64,000 bases of DNA from Knufia peltigerae (Eukaryota; Ascomycota; Eurotiomycetes; Chaetothyriales; Trichomeriaceae), in the NCBI GenBank assembly GCA_030247855.1, contig JAPDRN010000002.1, forward strand, positions 372,001 to 436,000, read 5' to 3'. The translations under genes were made by a program, and so were the position numbers. The number at the start of each line of letters is the position of its first letter. Position 1 is the stretch's first letter. Positions 11,858 to 24,140 of the stretch are shown here, piece by piece. Under the pieces are notes generated by a model. That model did not search any database, was not told the origin of the DNA, and saw only the letters and a program-made list of their open reading frames with translations.

Positions 11858-12566
11858 CAGGTAGCCATGTACATTGCAGATACGCTTGTGAATGTATACT
11901 GAGGATCCCCAGGTAAGGACGCATCTCACAGCAGACAAGTTAGGATGAACGAGAAGAAATGGTTTGGTGTTGTCCCCCGCGAAGTAAGCAACAACGATCG
12001 GAATCTTTATGCAGCATGATTCGGGCCCTTGTAAACGCCGGACAGCGACAAACCATATTTCGCTTCCGCGCTACTCGAACGAGAAACATATCTGCTGTAG
12101 AGATGTTCATCGACTACTCCATACTCGGTGGTTAAATTCGACTGAAGACATGATGATTTTTGAAATGTTTTCTATCATTCATCTATTATGATTATCGACG
12201 ACCGAATAATGGCCGCTTTTGATAGCTCTATCTCTTGACTGTTCATATTCGAGTCTAGCTCATGCTGTGTCTGGTGGCCTGTAGCTCGTATCCAGCTGTC
12301 TAGTCCCCGATGTCCTGTGTCTCGTCTCCATATGAAGAAGCTCCTGATCCATTGTGCAAAAAAATCATCATACAGTGTGTACAATACGCCCTTCCCAAAA
12401 CCCTTCAACCATTGTCTATCAAACCAGCCGGACCAATGAGCCAGTCATCAGATGCGTCAATGCCGGACTGACGAGAAGTGTTGTGAAACTCCAAACGCCG
12501 CTGCTGATGCGAATATGAGCGGGAAAATGCCATAGGTCTCGTCAATATGTGAAGCCGTCGACTGGA
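11858..12566. other. Intergenic, nothing recognised
   Basis: The 5' flank of the proline-rich gene and 3' flank of the DUF3405 gene. Only short overlapping frames; no motif seen. Confidence 0.5.
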
Positions 12567-14799
12567 TCACTTTCCGTTCTTAGTTTGGAGCCATCCGTTG
12601 TCTTTCCACTGCCAGGATTTTCCACCCTTGACCGGATGAAGCAGCATTGGACGAACTACGGCGCGACCATAGACTTCTTCCCACTCTTGACCACCACTTT
12701 CCAATGCGGTGATACCAAGCAGTCGTTGGAAGACTGGCATGGCTTGGGCGGAGCTGTAGTACCAAGTCATGTTTGTCCAGGCGTACTCGTTCCATTTGCT
12801 GAAGGTACTGTTCCAATAACCTCCAGCTTGTCCGAAAGGTCCCCCGTTGAAAGTTGTTTGCAAAGCATCTGCGGGCCAATGGCGGTCTGCAAAGATTGGA
12901 TGGGGAAAGGTAGTAGACTTCAAGCCGTGGTGCAGGCACATGGTCTGGGGGAACATCTCCGCGTCGATATGGTGGCCATTTTCCGCGTTCTCATAATTCA
13001 TCACCTCCAAAACACGTCGACTGACTCTGCCCTGGGCGATGAGTGTGGCTCTTCTCGGGGTCGATTTGCCTTGCGCGTAGCCCCAAAGATAGTTGCGGAA
13101 CCACCAATTTGTGCCAGTGACATTAAAACTTGGTAAGAAGCCGATCCAGTCAGCATCTTCGCCAACGCCCCATTCATAATTGTCTTCGGCCTCTTTCTTG
13201 GGAGGCTTTGGTCCTCTAGGTCTGACTCCCTCAACAGAAACGGGGCCCCACACGTGGTGAGGATCTTCACGCCTCGTCGACTCTCGGAAGGTGGTATCGA
13301 AGCCGCCATGGATCGCAGGTATGTAGACCCGACCAGCCCGCTCCCATATGCCCTTTCGAGGCTGATCGCGTCCAAACTTTTCCACAGATTCGAAGAAGTC
13401 CAAGTAGTGGCCTGTGAAGCGAACGTCAAACTCCCACTGGTAGAAAAAATCGAACTCGGGATGATTTCGAGCAAACCATTGAATGATCATCCAGGGGCTG
13501 CGACCAACGAAAGCATGTTCTGCCAGGTTCGAATAAAGGCTGCGGATTTGTGCATGGTTCCAAACTTCAGTGATGGAGCGAAACTCGGGAGGGATATGCT
13601 TCTCGATGGTCGCCTGCGGCTCATCTTCGCCAACAAAAAGCGGAATGTTCTCGTCCTTGACGTGCAATAGCAAAAAGACTTGATATTTGCCTCCACTTGC
13701 CAACGATGCTTCTGCAATCATAGCACGAATGTTTAGAACAGCATCGGCAGTCCACTTTGCACCTGTCCAAACGCGAACGAGGATGGCAGTACGTTTCACC
13801 TTGTTGACCATTCCGGGCTCGAGGGTGGATGAAAGTGTTTTGGCAGGAGCTTGGTCGTGCTTGTGACGGATGTTGGAGTACTGGATCGAATTCTGCGGGC
13901 GTTCTTTGACTGGCTTGAATCGCTGCTTATTGGCAACTGCGCAAGTTTCTTGCAGCTCACCCCAGTCAAGTCTATCCCAGTCAAAGTCCGATGTCTTTGT
14001 CATGTCGTCGAAATCCATGGCCTCAAACTGGTCAAGCCCGTATGCTTGGAAACGACCCACACGATCAAACGAGACGCTACCATCCAAGCCAGATGCTTCA
14101 TACGAACCAAGGGTGGGTTCCACGGCGCCTGCGCATTGTCAGATTCTCCTTTCTTCTTTCCACCTTTGTGCAAGCAATCTCACCATTAGCTTTGCCTGGA
14201 TACGCCCAGATCGCGTCTTCATGGCTTTCATTGAGGGGCACGCCTCGCGGACCGACACAAGAAACAATATGCGAGACCGGCTCCAGCAAGTTCTTGTAGC
14301 CATCGTACCGAAGCATATGAGGTGCCTTGCTTTTGCAATCAATTTCTCCAGATTCACAGAGATGCAGATGTGAAGTGCCGCGAGTTAGGCCGTCATGTCT
14401 ATGGGCGCAAGGCATGTTAGTAAGTGGTTTTCATCTATGTGAACAGATTCTAGGACCGACATACGTTTCAAATGACTTCCATGGCCACAACTCCTTTTTG
14501 GAATCTTCCATCATCTTGTCCATGAGTTGTTGTTCTGTTAGCTGTTTCGGGGACGTAGATGAGTGAGCAGGCGGCGGCTGTTGGCCCATGATTTTGATGA
14601 GGATGGCAAAGCAAATGAGGCTGGCAAGGATTTTGACGAGCAGACGTAATCGAGGCATGCAAATCTGCCATTTTGACGGCTTCTTCCAGAAGTCTGGTTT
14701 GGCGGGAGTCCAGCTCGGCGGAGGTGTCTCGGGCTCTAAAGGATCTTGAAGCAAGCCCATTTCAGAGCGACTGCCACTAAGGGTGAGTCTTCTGGTCAT
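12567..14799 (-). CDS. DUF3405 family type II membrane protein, probable Golgi/secretory glycosyltransferase-like
   Basis: Three exons, 14799-14465, 14398-14184 and 14128-12567, give 703 residues; the introns are 66 and 55 bp. The joins read WKSFETHDGLTRGTSHLH and WAYPGKANGAVEPTLG. A single membrane span (LRLLVKILASLICFAILIKI) lies at about residues 50-70 after a basic cytosolic tail, so the rest should be lumenal. The lumenal part has N-glycosylation sequons (NVTG, NSTF, NMTW) and the blocks I associate with DUF3405: RTAILVRVWTGAKWTADA, HPEFDFFYQWEFDVRFTG, DWIGFLPSF and HHIDAEMFPQT. The family is fungal, of unknown reaction, and is usually thought to be glycosyltransferase-like. I chose the ATG giving MTRRLTLSGS because it places the anchor near the N-terminus; an in-frame ATG 180 bases upstream is possible. 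Confidence 0.85.
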
Positions 14800-16126
14800 G
14801 GGGCGTGTTGTTACTGTCAAGACGCAAGAAGAACGAGAGACGACTAGGTGGGAGGGAGCGACGTCAGGTGAACCAGCGATCGGTTGAGGTTTCTTGAACG
14901 CGAGGCCAGAGGATCTTGAGGACGAGAGAGGTTGTGTCGGTAAGGTGAGAGGGTGGGAAGGTAAGAGGGCGACATGCAAGTGACGGTGAATTGAGAGATG
15001 TAGAAGCGACCGACCGGTGTCGAAAAAGGGCGGCAGTATAATAGAGGCGACGGTAATTCAATGTCGGCACTGCCAACGTAAACAAAGCGAGTGTGAGGGC
15101 GGTCAACCTAGGCAGGTGCGTGCAGTACAGGACAAAGTAGAGACAAATGTTGCTACGGGTAGGGGCAAGAGAACAAGAAGAGGACGGCCATGTATACAAG
15201 AGCAACAAGTCCCGGTCAGCACTCCAGAGGTTGCGACTATTCACAATTCGAACTCCGTACACATCTCCAGTTTTCTGAAGGGGAGATGTCCACAAAAAAT
15301 GTAGAACGAGGAGTCCGCCACTTGCAGGGATCAAAGTGGACGGAGCATGGCCACCTGCATGCACGAGCAATCGCTATCCATTCGCATACAGTACGACTCA
15401 AAAACTGGGCACGATCTAAACTGCAGTCGGCGTGATACACGGGGACGCAACTCCGTACTGTGTATCATGGACAAAGGTAGATATCGATGATGCATGGCGG
15501 GCCGTGGATGGTGTGTGGGATGGTGCATGGTCGTTGGACTTGAGCTGCACATGCCAAAGCCACCCATCGAGCTTGATGCATCATCCTTGTCCTGTCCGAT
15601 GCAGCCATGTCGCTCTAGTCTCGCTTGGTCTGGCAGTTGCTATGGTCAAGCTTTTTGCCTGCCGGGGCTAAAGTGACTTGGTGTTCCGAGCTTATGGAGT
15701 CTTGACCACCTCCGGACGATGCCCTAATAACCAGGTTTCGACTGTCTGCCAATATTCCGGGAAAGATGAGAGAGCCAGGTTGAGGGAGGTTGGGACTCTA
15801 CTCATATCAGTAGGAGACACATAATACTCTAATCAAGCTCACGAAGTATGTCTACATAGGTAGGTACACTTCAATACTGCCAGACCTCCTATCAGTTTCA
15901 CAACGGCAAATGATGCAGACATCGTAAGAGGACCTACGGAGCATCTACTGATAAGAGTATCTCAAAAGCGAATGGCTGGGGACACTATAGCGACTCTTCA
16001 TGGAGCATCTACGAGTAGGTGACCTTAGTGGTACTGTACTCTACTCTATCTGGAACAAATAGACGTAGATGGCGCCATCTGTCCAAGTTTTGGGATGCGG
16101 CGTTGTCGGATACGATTTCCAATTAA

Positions 16127-16146
16127 CTCCCCTACTCGTAGGGGAG
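16127..16146. repeat. Perfect inverted repeat (9-bp arms, 2-nt loop)
   Basis: CTCCCCTAC, TC, GTAGGGGAG. A second perfect hairpin follows at 16165-16179 (AGCGATC, T, GATCGCT). Neither sits at a gene end, so a terminator role is unlikely. They border the TAGG-rich block at 16184-16265. Confidence 0.8.
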
Positions 16147-16183
16147 AGATGCGGCACTGTTTTAAGCGATCTGATCGCTCTTT

Positions 16184-16265
16184 TAGGCGCCTTCTAGGGC
16201 CTGTTAGGTGCTTCTTGGGAGCATCCTTAGGCGCCGGGTGCCCCTAGCGAGCCCGCTTAGGCCTG
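16184..16265. repeat. Irregular TAGG-phased GC-rich block
   Basis: TAGG or TAGC starts at 16184, 16195, 16205, 16228, 16245 and 16258, including two identical TAGGCGCC octamers. Composition is unlike the flanks. It may be a relic of a mobile element or a structured site; I cannot name it. Confidence 0.4.
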
Positions 16266-17370
16266 CTGGACCGGTGGCCAAGGCTCCATATCACAAGCCA
16301 CGCAAGCTCTTTGTTGAGCTGAGCGCTGACGTCAAGCGTCAATACTCGGGGGCATTTTTTCCCCCACCAACATTTTTTGGATTCAGGTGTCCAAAACAGA
16401 GCGAGCAAGAGACTTGTTGAGGCGGACATCAGGTGGGACACTCAATAATCAGGACCGAGGATTAGGTACCTAGGTAGGTACAGTAAATGATGTACTGAAT
16501 GTACCTACAATACAACATTTTGGTGGCATCCACAAACCAGACCATTCGCCATCCCAGATCCTTGATTTTTGTCGCGGAATTTTTCTGTCCATGCTTGCTT
16601 GATCTGCATCAAGTGTGGAGGCTTCGTTGTTTCAACCCTGTTGATCATGCAGTAATTTGTATCAAACCCAATCACTTCAGCCTCCCTTGATGACGATTCG
16701 CCTCGGACAGGGGGAAAACCCAACATCTACTGTATACGAAGGACTTCATTGGACTTCTATGGCGATTCCATGTACAATATCAGACAGCCGAATCGAATCT
16801 CTCTGCTCATCTCGTCTCAGGTCGGAACACAGTATCCGCACAGCCTACGAGTTGACAAGGGTATTCTGACCTTATCGTCACTACCTGGTACCTCCCCGTT
16901 TACCTTATGTACTCGTATGGAGCACCCGCTCGAGTCATTTCATTCATCCTATCTCGAGCAAAACTCCGGAGCAGTACTGTACAACACACGGCAAGTTCTG
17001 ACTTGACACCAACGCTACGGAGGACCGCTCTCGGTCAGTGACAAAGATAGCTTGCCCCATCGGATTGCTGAGATGGCATTATTATTATCACTCCAACTTT
17101 TCCATGACAAGTTGACTTTTCCAACTTTCTACGAGTTATCGGCAACGTTTACTAGCTTGACTGCGGGACTTCGGACCACGAGGCCAGCTTCACTACCAAT
17201 CAACGATGCCATATGTGCATGGTATTTCCTCAAGCTTCTACAAAACAAGCCGCACTCCGTTCGTTCCGTACATCCTCCCGTCATCAAACGGCCTTGCACA
17301 ACCTAGTAGGCACCTGGCTGGTTGCCTCTTCCCGCAACGACGACAAGCTAACCAGCCTACTAGTAGGTAG

Positions 17371-19170
17371 CTACCATTCGTGCTCCGGTCCGACCAGCTT
17401 ACACAATGTGTCTTCCTCCACGGCGTCCGCCTGGGCTTTGGGTATGGCATGGTCGATGTTTTTACCTTCGGCCTTCTCACGCTCAGCATGCTGAACCAGG
17501 ATTTCCCGCACTTTGTCCAGATACCATTTGACGGCGTGTTCTGTCATCCCGTCGTCAGTCCAGGGTTTCCGGTGCCGGTCAAGATACTTGTCTCACCTTC
17601 AACGGAGTGTAATCTGCCTATCCCGAGAACACCATTCTTGAAGCCTTTTTGGGCACTGACTGCCAGCTCGACGTCCTCGGTTTCAACGAATCTCCAGTAT
17701 GCAATATCATGCTCCATCCAATGGTCGTACTCGGGACTCGGTTTCTTCATGCTCGACCTCCGGTAGGTCTCGCTGTCATAGGACGTTTGGAGTGCTCCCG
17801 TAGCATTGAACCGGCCGATGAAGAGGAGATTGTCACTGAAGGTGACGACACCAAGAGGGTACAGCCACGTTATCTGAGGAGACAATGATGCATCAGCAGT
17901 CTTATTTTGCAGGAGTGGACCGGAAAAGCCCAAAACGTACGTATGCTTCCGACAAACCCTCCTTCTTTGGTGGCAGAAAATGCCTTGACGCGCCGTGTCC
18001 TTGACGAAGGTAGTACTGATCCAATGCGAAATCCTTGGGTAAGGTTGTCGGGTGGCCGGTTTGGCAGTGGTAGCATTCCTACAATTGAGCGAAAAAAGTT
18101 CACTTGAGCTCCGTGCAGGTATAGACAGGCTGGCCAATATCACTACTAACCTGAAACCCATCCACGAATGTCTTCCAATTAAACTCGGTTCCTCCGACGC
18201 TGCTGTTCCAAGTATGGTCATACTCCCAACCGTCATTGGGAAACAGAGCAAACTCGTTCCCGACCTCTTTTCCCGTGGCCGCCTCCGGCATCGGCTCGAA
18301 ATCGTCACCGAATTGTTCTTCAAAACTCACCGCCGGAGTGTCTCGAGCGTCGAAATTGACAAAGATGAACCCTTGGGGTGTGACGTGGGTATGGATCTTG
18401 AAAAGAGAATGAGCCTTGGGATCAAAGTCCGGCAAGCCAGTGTACTCTCTGGCTTTGTGCAGTTCACCAGTTGGGAGGTACGACCTTGTTCGCCGCGCGT
18501 GCAATTTAGTATTTCGTCGGCTTCGATCTCAACCTTTGGATTTGGTCGGACAGAGTACTCACCAGCCGTGAAATCGACATGCGAGTACCGTGCTCGACCC
18601 GCAAGTCTTTTGCGTCACCGGGTGACCCCGGTGTCGGCAGATGTTGTGGAACGCGTTGATGTTGCCGTCCTTGTCTCTGATCATGAAGAAGTTCCACCCA
18701 AACATCTTGCCATGGCTCAACTTCTGGCTTCACTGTACCAATGGGAAAATGCTTACTTCCATTGTCAAGTAATCACCTGCCTTTTGAAACCTGGCCTTGA
18801 AACTCGCGACATGCCACAACTACAATGAAACAAGCATCCGAGTCAGTCGTCGTCATTTCCAGGACCTCCCTCGAACAGTCAGCGGGGTGTGCCAAAATCT
18901 TTACTCACCGTCGAGAACAATGCCCTTTTTTCCAATTGAAAGATCTTTTCATCACGATACCACCTTTATCGTCCGAAATGTGTTGTATGTTAGTTTTTCA
19001 AATAGACCAAGTCTTCAATCATTACTTTAGTGGTTGATTATATAAACTCACCTCGACGGGGCCAGGTCGTGAGTCTTTCTACCCAGGTCGACCGGACGAA
19101 TATTCTTGTCTCGACCCTTTTGTAGGTATCCCCCGTCGGCCAGGAACCTGGTACTGTCGACCGTAGTCAT
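17371..19170 (-). CDS. Rieske-type aromatic-ring-hydroxylating oxygenase, alpha subunit family
   Basis: Eight exons: 19170-19052, 18963-18909, 18819-18757, 18705-18563, 18484-18151, 18078-17941, 17873-17597 and 17540-17371. They sum to 1299 bases (432 residues). The N-terminal Rieske domain carries the 2Fe-2S ligands Cys102-x-His104 and Cys122-x2-His125 (NICRHRGHPV ... LACRFHGWSY). The C-terminal catalytic domain holds NWKTFVDGFQECYHCQTGHP, whose two histidines match the mononuclear iron site of the choline-monooxygenase-like group. Introns are 51-89 bp, and exons 2 and 3 are only 55 and 63 bases. The third intron was placed so that GDYLTME joins MFGWNFFMI; shorter choices leave a stop or too short an intron. 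Known members hydroxylate or demethylate small organic substrates with an electron-transfer partner. None of the neighbours suggests a substrate. Confidence 0.9.
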
Positions 19171-19826
19171 GTTTTGGGGATGCCGGACAGGGACCAATAC
19201 GAAGAGATTGTCGTTGGGCTCTCGACTGACGATACGACGTACCCGCGCGTGTCCCTTTTTCTTCCTTGAGATCTACGACCAAGTCTCTCGAGGTGATACA
19301 AAGATGGAGAAGAACCGAAAGCCACCTCTCCCCGGAAATAAGAAATAAAAGAGATAATCCCAATCTTTGCTGCTTCAATTGGTCCATCGTCCCGATCGCG
19401 TGTGAGATAGCACCAGGGCCGTTCGAGTCACGGAGAAGGCCGTCTGGGGTATATTTTTACTGCATTCGGTCTCGAACACGGCCTGCTAGCTTTGGTTACT
19501 CGACGGGAGAAAGCCAATCTTTCAACTCGCACGCGCGCCCTCGCCATTCAGACCTTTTGGGCCGCGTTCCGTTGGACGGTCATCAGAGTGAGTAAGAGGA
19601 AGGAGGGCAAAGTGTCGATGGAAAAGAAGCACGGCGACATGTTGCGAAGTACTGATATCGAGTTTTGGATTGTGAGATGTCGTAGCATTGTCACACGATA
19701 CAATACGTATACAAAGTACTCTGTACAGTATATTCTTGGTGTAGGGCGGACGAAACTGGAACGAATGCCATCTAGAAACAATCGACTCTTGCCGTACTCC
19801 CGGTGTACTTCTTCCTTTCTGTTGCT
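19171..19826. other. Intergenic, 5' flank of Rieske gene
   Basis: The promoter and leader of the Rieske gene plus the 3' flank of the RBR ligase. Short overlapping frames only; no motif seen. Confidence 0.5.
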
Positions 19827-22800
19827 TCAAGCCCCAAACGCATCCCCCACAGCCCTTTTCATCCGCTCTCTAACCTCTTCTTCGGTATATTTGGGTTTCT
19901 TGCCCTTGCCCTTGCCCTTGCCGTCACCACTGCCTTTCACTGCCATCCGCAGGTCGTCAAAGGAGGAGATTCCCTTAGCATGCCGATGCTGTTCGCGGGA
20001 AGAGGCCGCAGGTGAAGTCGGAAAAGGTGTCGCAGGTAGTGCCGAAGGTGACAAAGACCGATGAGGAGGCGGCTCAGCAGCATCTGTGACCGGTGCTTGT
20101 ATTGGCAAGCTACCGACGCTGCTTGGCGACGTCGAGTAGTCTGATACTATGGACAAAGACGCTGTGGACTCTGTGACCGAAGGGTTGCTCTCACTCCAAG
20201 AGTATCGCTGGTATACGTGCTGCCTGGATGGAGCCTGTGCCGGGCTGCCACTGGCCTCCCCATGATTGGAAGTCTTCTGCGAGACAGGATAGGCGCCGGG
20301 CATCTTGACATGCAACTCGTTCTCTCCGAGATACATGGTTGGCACCTCTGGTACGGGTGGAATGCTGGCGGCCGACGAGGAGCTAGGTCTGAATCGAGGA
20401 CCCGAAGATGGCCGTCTAGGCTTTCGAGCATGTCCGACCATGACACGTCTTCGAATAGATGGCCCAGCTTCCGACGGAAATTGGTTCTCCTCAGCTGTCC
20501 GCGAGGTGCGAGCTGATGTATGGTCTCCTCCTGCTATCCATACTTCGGCACTGTTCATTAGAAGCTGGTTTGAAGACGCATCCACGGTGCTACCGGCGTC
20601 GATGCTTGGTGCGAGTTGGGGCTCCAAGGTAGACAGCAATCGATTCGACGTTGCAGCGAGTTCGACAATCGATGGTGTGGGCGTAAGAGAGGTACTCGAA
20701 GCAGGTGACGGCACCAGATGATCATCTTGCTGCCGTGGGTCTGTGTGTCCAGTGGGAAAAGGCCCGATAGCCGCGGCTTGCTCTTCAGTAAGTCCGAGGG
20801 GCTCCTCGTCAGCATCGACAGCCGCAAGCAGAAGGCGGGCATGAGAGGACACCATGTTATGTCGCCTTTCGGATATGAGTCGAAACCAGGCAAGGTCTGA
20901 TGCCACGGTTGTCCTATGTGCTTCTAAATAATTGGCGTATTTGGTCGTGATTGTGGTAATTTTGTCGTCACTGGCCCGTTTCAACACATCAAGCTCTGTG
21001 GAAACGCTGAGTGTCAAAGACTTTATCTCCATCTCATGTTTCTTGAGGAGGTCTTGTAGCTTCTCGTTACGTTGATTCTTAAATTTCTCATGCAGACGAC
21101 GCTCTCGCGCTTCTTTGTCGGATTTTCCATGGAGGTGCATTCTTATCTCCAAGAACAAGTCGTCTTCAAATTCGTCCTGCTCAGAAGTAAACACATCCAG
21201 ATCAGACCTGTGTTTGTGGTGGATAAGAGCGGTCCTTCGATCGATGTTTGATTTCAGCTTAGCTTGGAGCTCCTCGCCTTCATCCATTTGCTTTGCCAAA
21301 GCGCAATCACGTTCTCCCAGGTAGGCACCTTTGGCTCGCATATGGCGGCTGTCGAGAGTTTGCTTTTGGGTCTGAATGATGTTGACCAAGGCAGATTGCA
21401 TTGCGTTGCAAGCCTCTGTGACGGATTCTCGGAGAGCCAGCCGGTACTCACGCTCAAGTCGTTCTTCTTCCAGTCTCCTGGCAGCTTCCTCTTGCACTCG
21501 CTCCTCCTCCAGCCTTGCGAGCTCAGCCTCCTCCCGTCTTCTTTCGGCTTCCTGTTGTGCTTGAGCCCTTTGTCTATCTTCTGCTTCACGATGTTGTAGA
21601 GCTTCCACTTCAGCGATGGCTCGAGCAAGTTCCTCCGCCTCTGTATCAACTACTGTCTGTCTGTCTCGTCTTCGTCGTCTGAGAGCTGCCTGCCGGTTGG
21701 CTTCATCGACTTCAGTACAGTGACAGGTTCGCCACTTTGCTCCGCACACATAGCAAAACTGAGAGCCACATTTGCAGGTCATGTGGCGACATCCAGAAGC
21801 CCGCTAAGGAAAACAGTCAGCAAGTTTGCGGTTGGACAAAGGAAACATACCTCAACCAAAGCCCGACATCTGTAACAACGCCTCCAGCCCTCAAGCTCGG
21901 CAAGAGATATTGTGGCCTCCAACCCGAAGTCCTGAGGACAATCAACCGACCTGCTATGCGCAGGACCTCTGCAGACGCTGCAAATCTTGCTGGAGCAGTG
22001 GGGACACTTCTGGTTGAGATGGCGAATGCGCTGAAGCTTTGCGGGTGGGATCCATTTCGAACACCGAGCGTTCGGACAATACCATCGTTCCTGGGCCGGG
22101 ATTGAGTATTCAGCAGCCTTTTCTTTGTATATTTCCCGCTGTTTCGTATCAAGGGGATACAGAGCTGTTAAAAGAGGAATCTCGCTTAGGCAGCATTTAG
22201 GTGGGTAGTTCGTCTCGTTTTGAAGCGCTGTCATGACCAGAGTGGCCAAACATGCTTTGCAGTAAGAGTGACTGCAGGGAAGTTTGGCAGTCTCCGCCTG
22301 AGGAAATTCTTCAAAACAACTCGTACATTCAAAAAAGCTGGGGTTGTGTACTAGAATGGTCTCTGACTTCGAGCGTGGCGGCCCTGTTTTCTCCGCTTTC
22401 TGCTTGAAGGCTGTGAGAAGGTCTCTTGTAGATTCCAGGATACCGTGCATGCCATTTTCTCGGATGAATGGGCGTTTGCTGACATTCTGGAGTCTTCGGA
22501 AAGTGGGTATTGACTTGCTGCTCCGACTATCTGGCAGACGTTTGTCGTTCTTGTTCTGTGAAGAAACTGCTGTGGTAGTTGAGCATTCTGCTCCCAACTG
22601 ATTTGTTTGCGTGTGCTCTTCGGAATGTGTCTTTGAGCCCTTCAAGATTTCTTCTGCGGCTATGCTGGAGTTTGAGGGTGTGCGTTTCGTCGGACTGTGG
22701 GTTGTATCGAGCGACCAGGTCAATATATCTCTAAGCCTAGAAGGCAAAGATTCATAATCGTGGTATAGTTGAAGCTCTTGTGGTAGGGGCCGTGGAGTCC

Positions 22801-22834
22801 CCTCTTCATAAGTCTGAAGTCCTAGTGGCCCCAT
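19827..22834 (-). CDS. RBR-type (RING-IBR-RING) E3 ubiquitin ligase with long C-terminal tail
   Basis: Exons 22834-21851 and 21803-19827 with a 47-bp intron; 986 residues from this ATG. RING1 is CTSCFEEFPQAETAKLPCSH followed by SYCKACL (about residues 170-200). The IBR contains RWYCPNARCSKWI and KCPHCSSKICSVCRG. RING2 is RCYRCRALVERASGCRHMTC then KCGSQFCYVCG, with the intron inside it between GTTGAG and CGGGCT. By analogy with HHARI the thioester cysteine is the one in HMTC. The tail has a long Arg/Glu coiled coil (residues about 370-660), then Ser/Pro-rich disorder and a basic GKGKGKGKKPKYTEEEV end. The true start may be upstream: the frame stays open to 22923, where ttcag gives a splice acceptor, and adds HSLAPILAYRSKTKARE. 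A 4-base first exon (ATGA, 22997-22994) would fit, but I could not confirm it. Confidence 0.85.
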
Positions 22835-24140
22835 CCCGAATATTGCTTGCTCTTCACACTCGTTCGTGTTTTCTCGAGCCTTAGTCTTGCTACGATATGC
22901 AAGTATTGGTGCAAGAGAATGTCCTGAAAGTTGGAGTAGCAGACATTACAAGAGGAAAAACAGAAGACATCGCGGCAGCATTGGGGTAGATACTCATGAA
23001 TGTATGTCAGAAGCACTTCTCAGGCTGTGACGTGAAGGCTGTGTCAGGTCGGTACTCTACAGGCATATTTGGGCCTGGCACCAGCCGACTGCCGAATCAT
23101 TATCTTGCGAAAGGAGCCAGAGTGGATAACTTAAATCTTGTATAGACCGTAAGGCGCATCAGACTATATGACGGTGTTTCTGGTCGTTGAGAGTGACTCT
23201 TGGTGGAGTTGGTGCACATGGCAGGATAGGGACGGCGTGCTTGCAAACGCGGCTCATACTGGGCGATGTCATTTTAGCTAGAAATACAAGAGCGTCCCGT
23301 GTATCATGTGAGCATCAAAGGTTGCCTTTTCATATTCCATGGAGAGACTGTGTACAATACGCCTTACCACTCGAGGTTTTGGGGGGTTCCAGTACGGCTG
23401 ATGAGGCTGTGCAGAATTGCCTTGAGAACCCATATTGGCAGCGAAAGACGGCATTATTGCCGGCTTGGCTACAATGGGCATGTTCCTCATGACGCGATAG
23501 GCAATTTATCAGGATGGTCTTAAGTAATGAATGTACTCGATAGCAGCATCGAAAAGACAACAACATCCAGGGTTTGCTCGTTGCCTCGAATCGTGCACAA
23601 CTATAACGGGAGAGAGGAAAATCTGTTTCCCCGGATGCCGAGAATAAAATCCGTACTTCGTATAGCTCTACATTGCTTAGGTAATTTCGAATGGACCATG
23701 TCCGACACACTACGGCTGGATTTATCCTACGAATGCACACCATCGATCCGTGGGAAGAGATCGTCGTCATGTATAACATAGTCTACATTGAGACTGTATG
23801 CTCTGCTAATTTTCCAAGAGACAAGCCCATCTCTGTCGGCTTGACTTCCCGAGCTAGGATTGAAGGAGACAGGCAGCCAACGTAAGAACAGGGAATTCAA
23901 AATGAGCGCGCGTTGTTACAACATTGAAGTAGTTTCATTGAGCCTCATCTGCCTGAATCATGCCGATAGACCTTGCAACAGCTAGCCAGATGACGCATTG
24001 ACCCGCCCGTGCAAGAATGCTCTCTGCTTCGTAAAAAGCTTTTTGGTGACTCTTGTTGTCACCATCCGTCTGCCGTTGAGGCAGAGAAATGGAATAGCAT
24101 TTCCGTATGCACCCCTCGACGCCGCTTTTGGACTTCACAT
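22835..24140. other. Intergenic between RBR ligase and eS19
   Basis: The RBR gene's 5' flank, which probably includes a missed 5' exon up to about 22997, and the eS19 3' flank. No other gene recognised. Confidence 0.5.

Larger units (their letters stand above)
14800..17370. other. Long intergenic region with inverted repeats
   Basis: About 2.6 kb between the start of the DUF3405 gene and the stop of the Rieske gene. It holds the DUF3405 promoter, two perfect hairpins and a TAGG-rich GC block near 16.2 kb, and TAGGTACCTA at 16463-16472. Open frames are short (up to 168 codons, on the minus strand over the DUF3405 leader) and show no motif. No gene supported. Confidence 0.5.

Noticed and set aside
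12549..13136. 195-codon plus-strand frame opposite the DUF3405 gene
   Set aside because: Shadow of a conserved coding exon; no motif.
14864..15370. 168-codon minus-strand frame upstream of the DUF3405 gene
   Set aside because: Overlaps the leader of that gene in another frame; composition is not protein-like.
18706..18789. 33-bp intron ending at gccag in the Rieske gene
   Set aside because: Too short for a fungal intron. The 51-bp choice ending gcaag joins GDYLTME to MFGWNFF and keeps the frame.
18052..18828. 258-codon plus-strand frame opposite the Rieske gene
   Set aside because: Spans several exons and introns of the spliced minus-strand gene and carries no motif.
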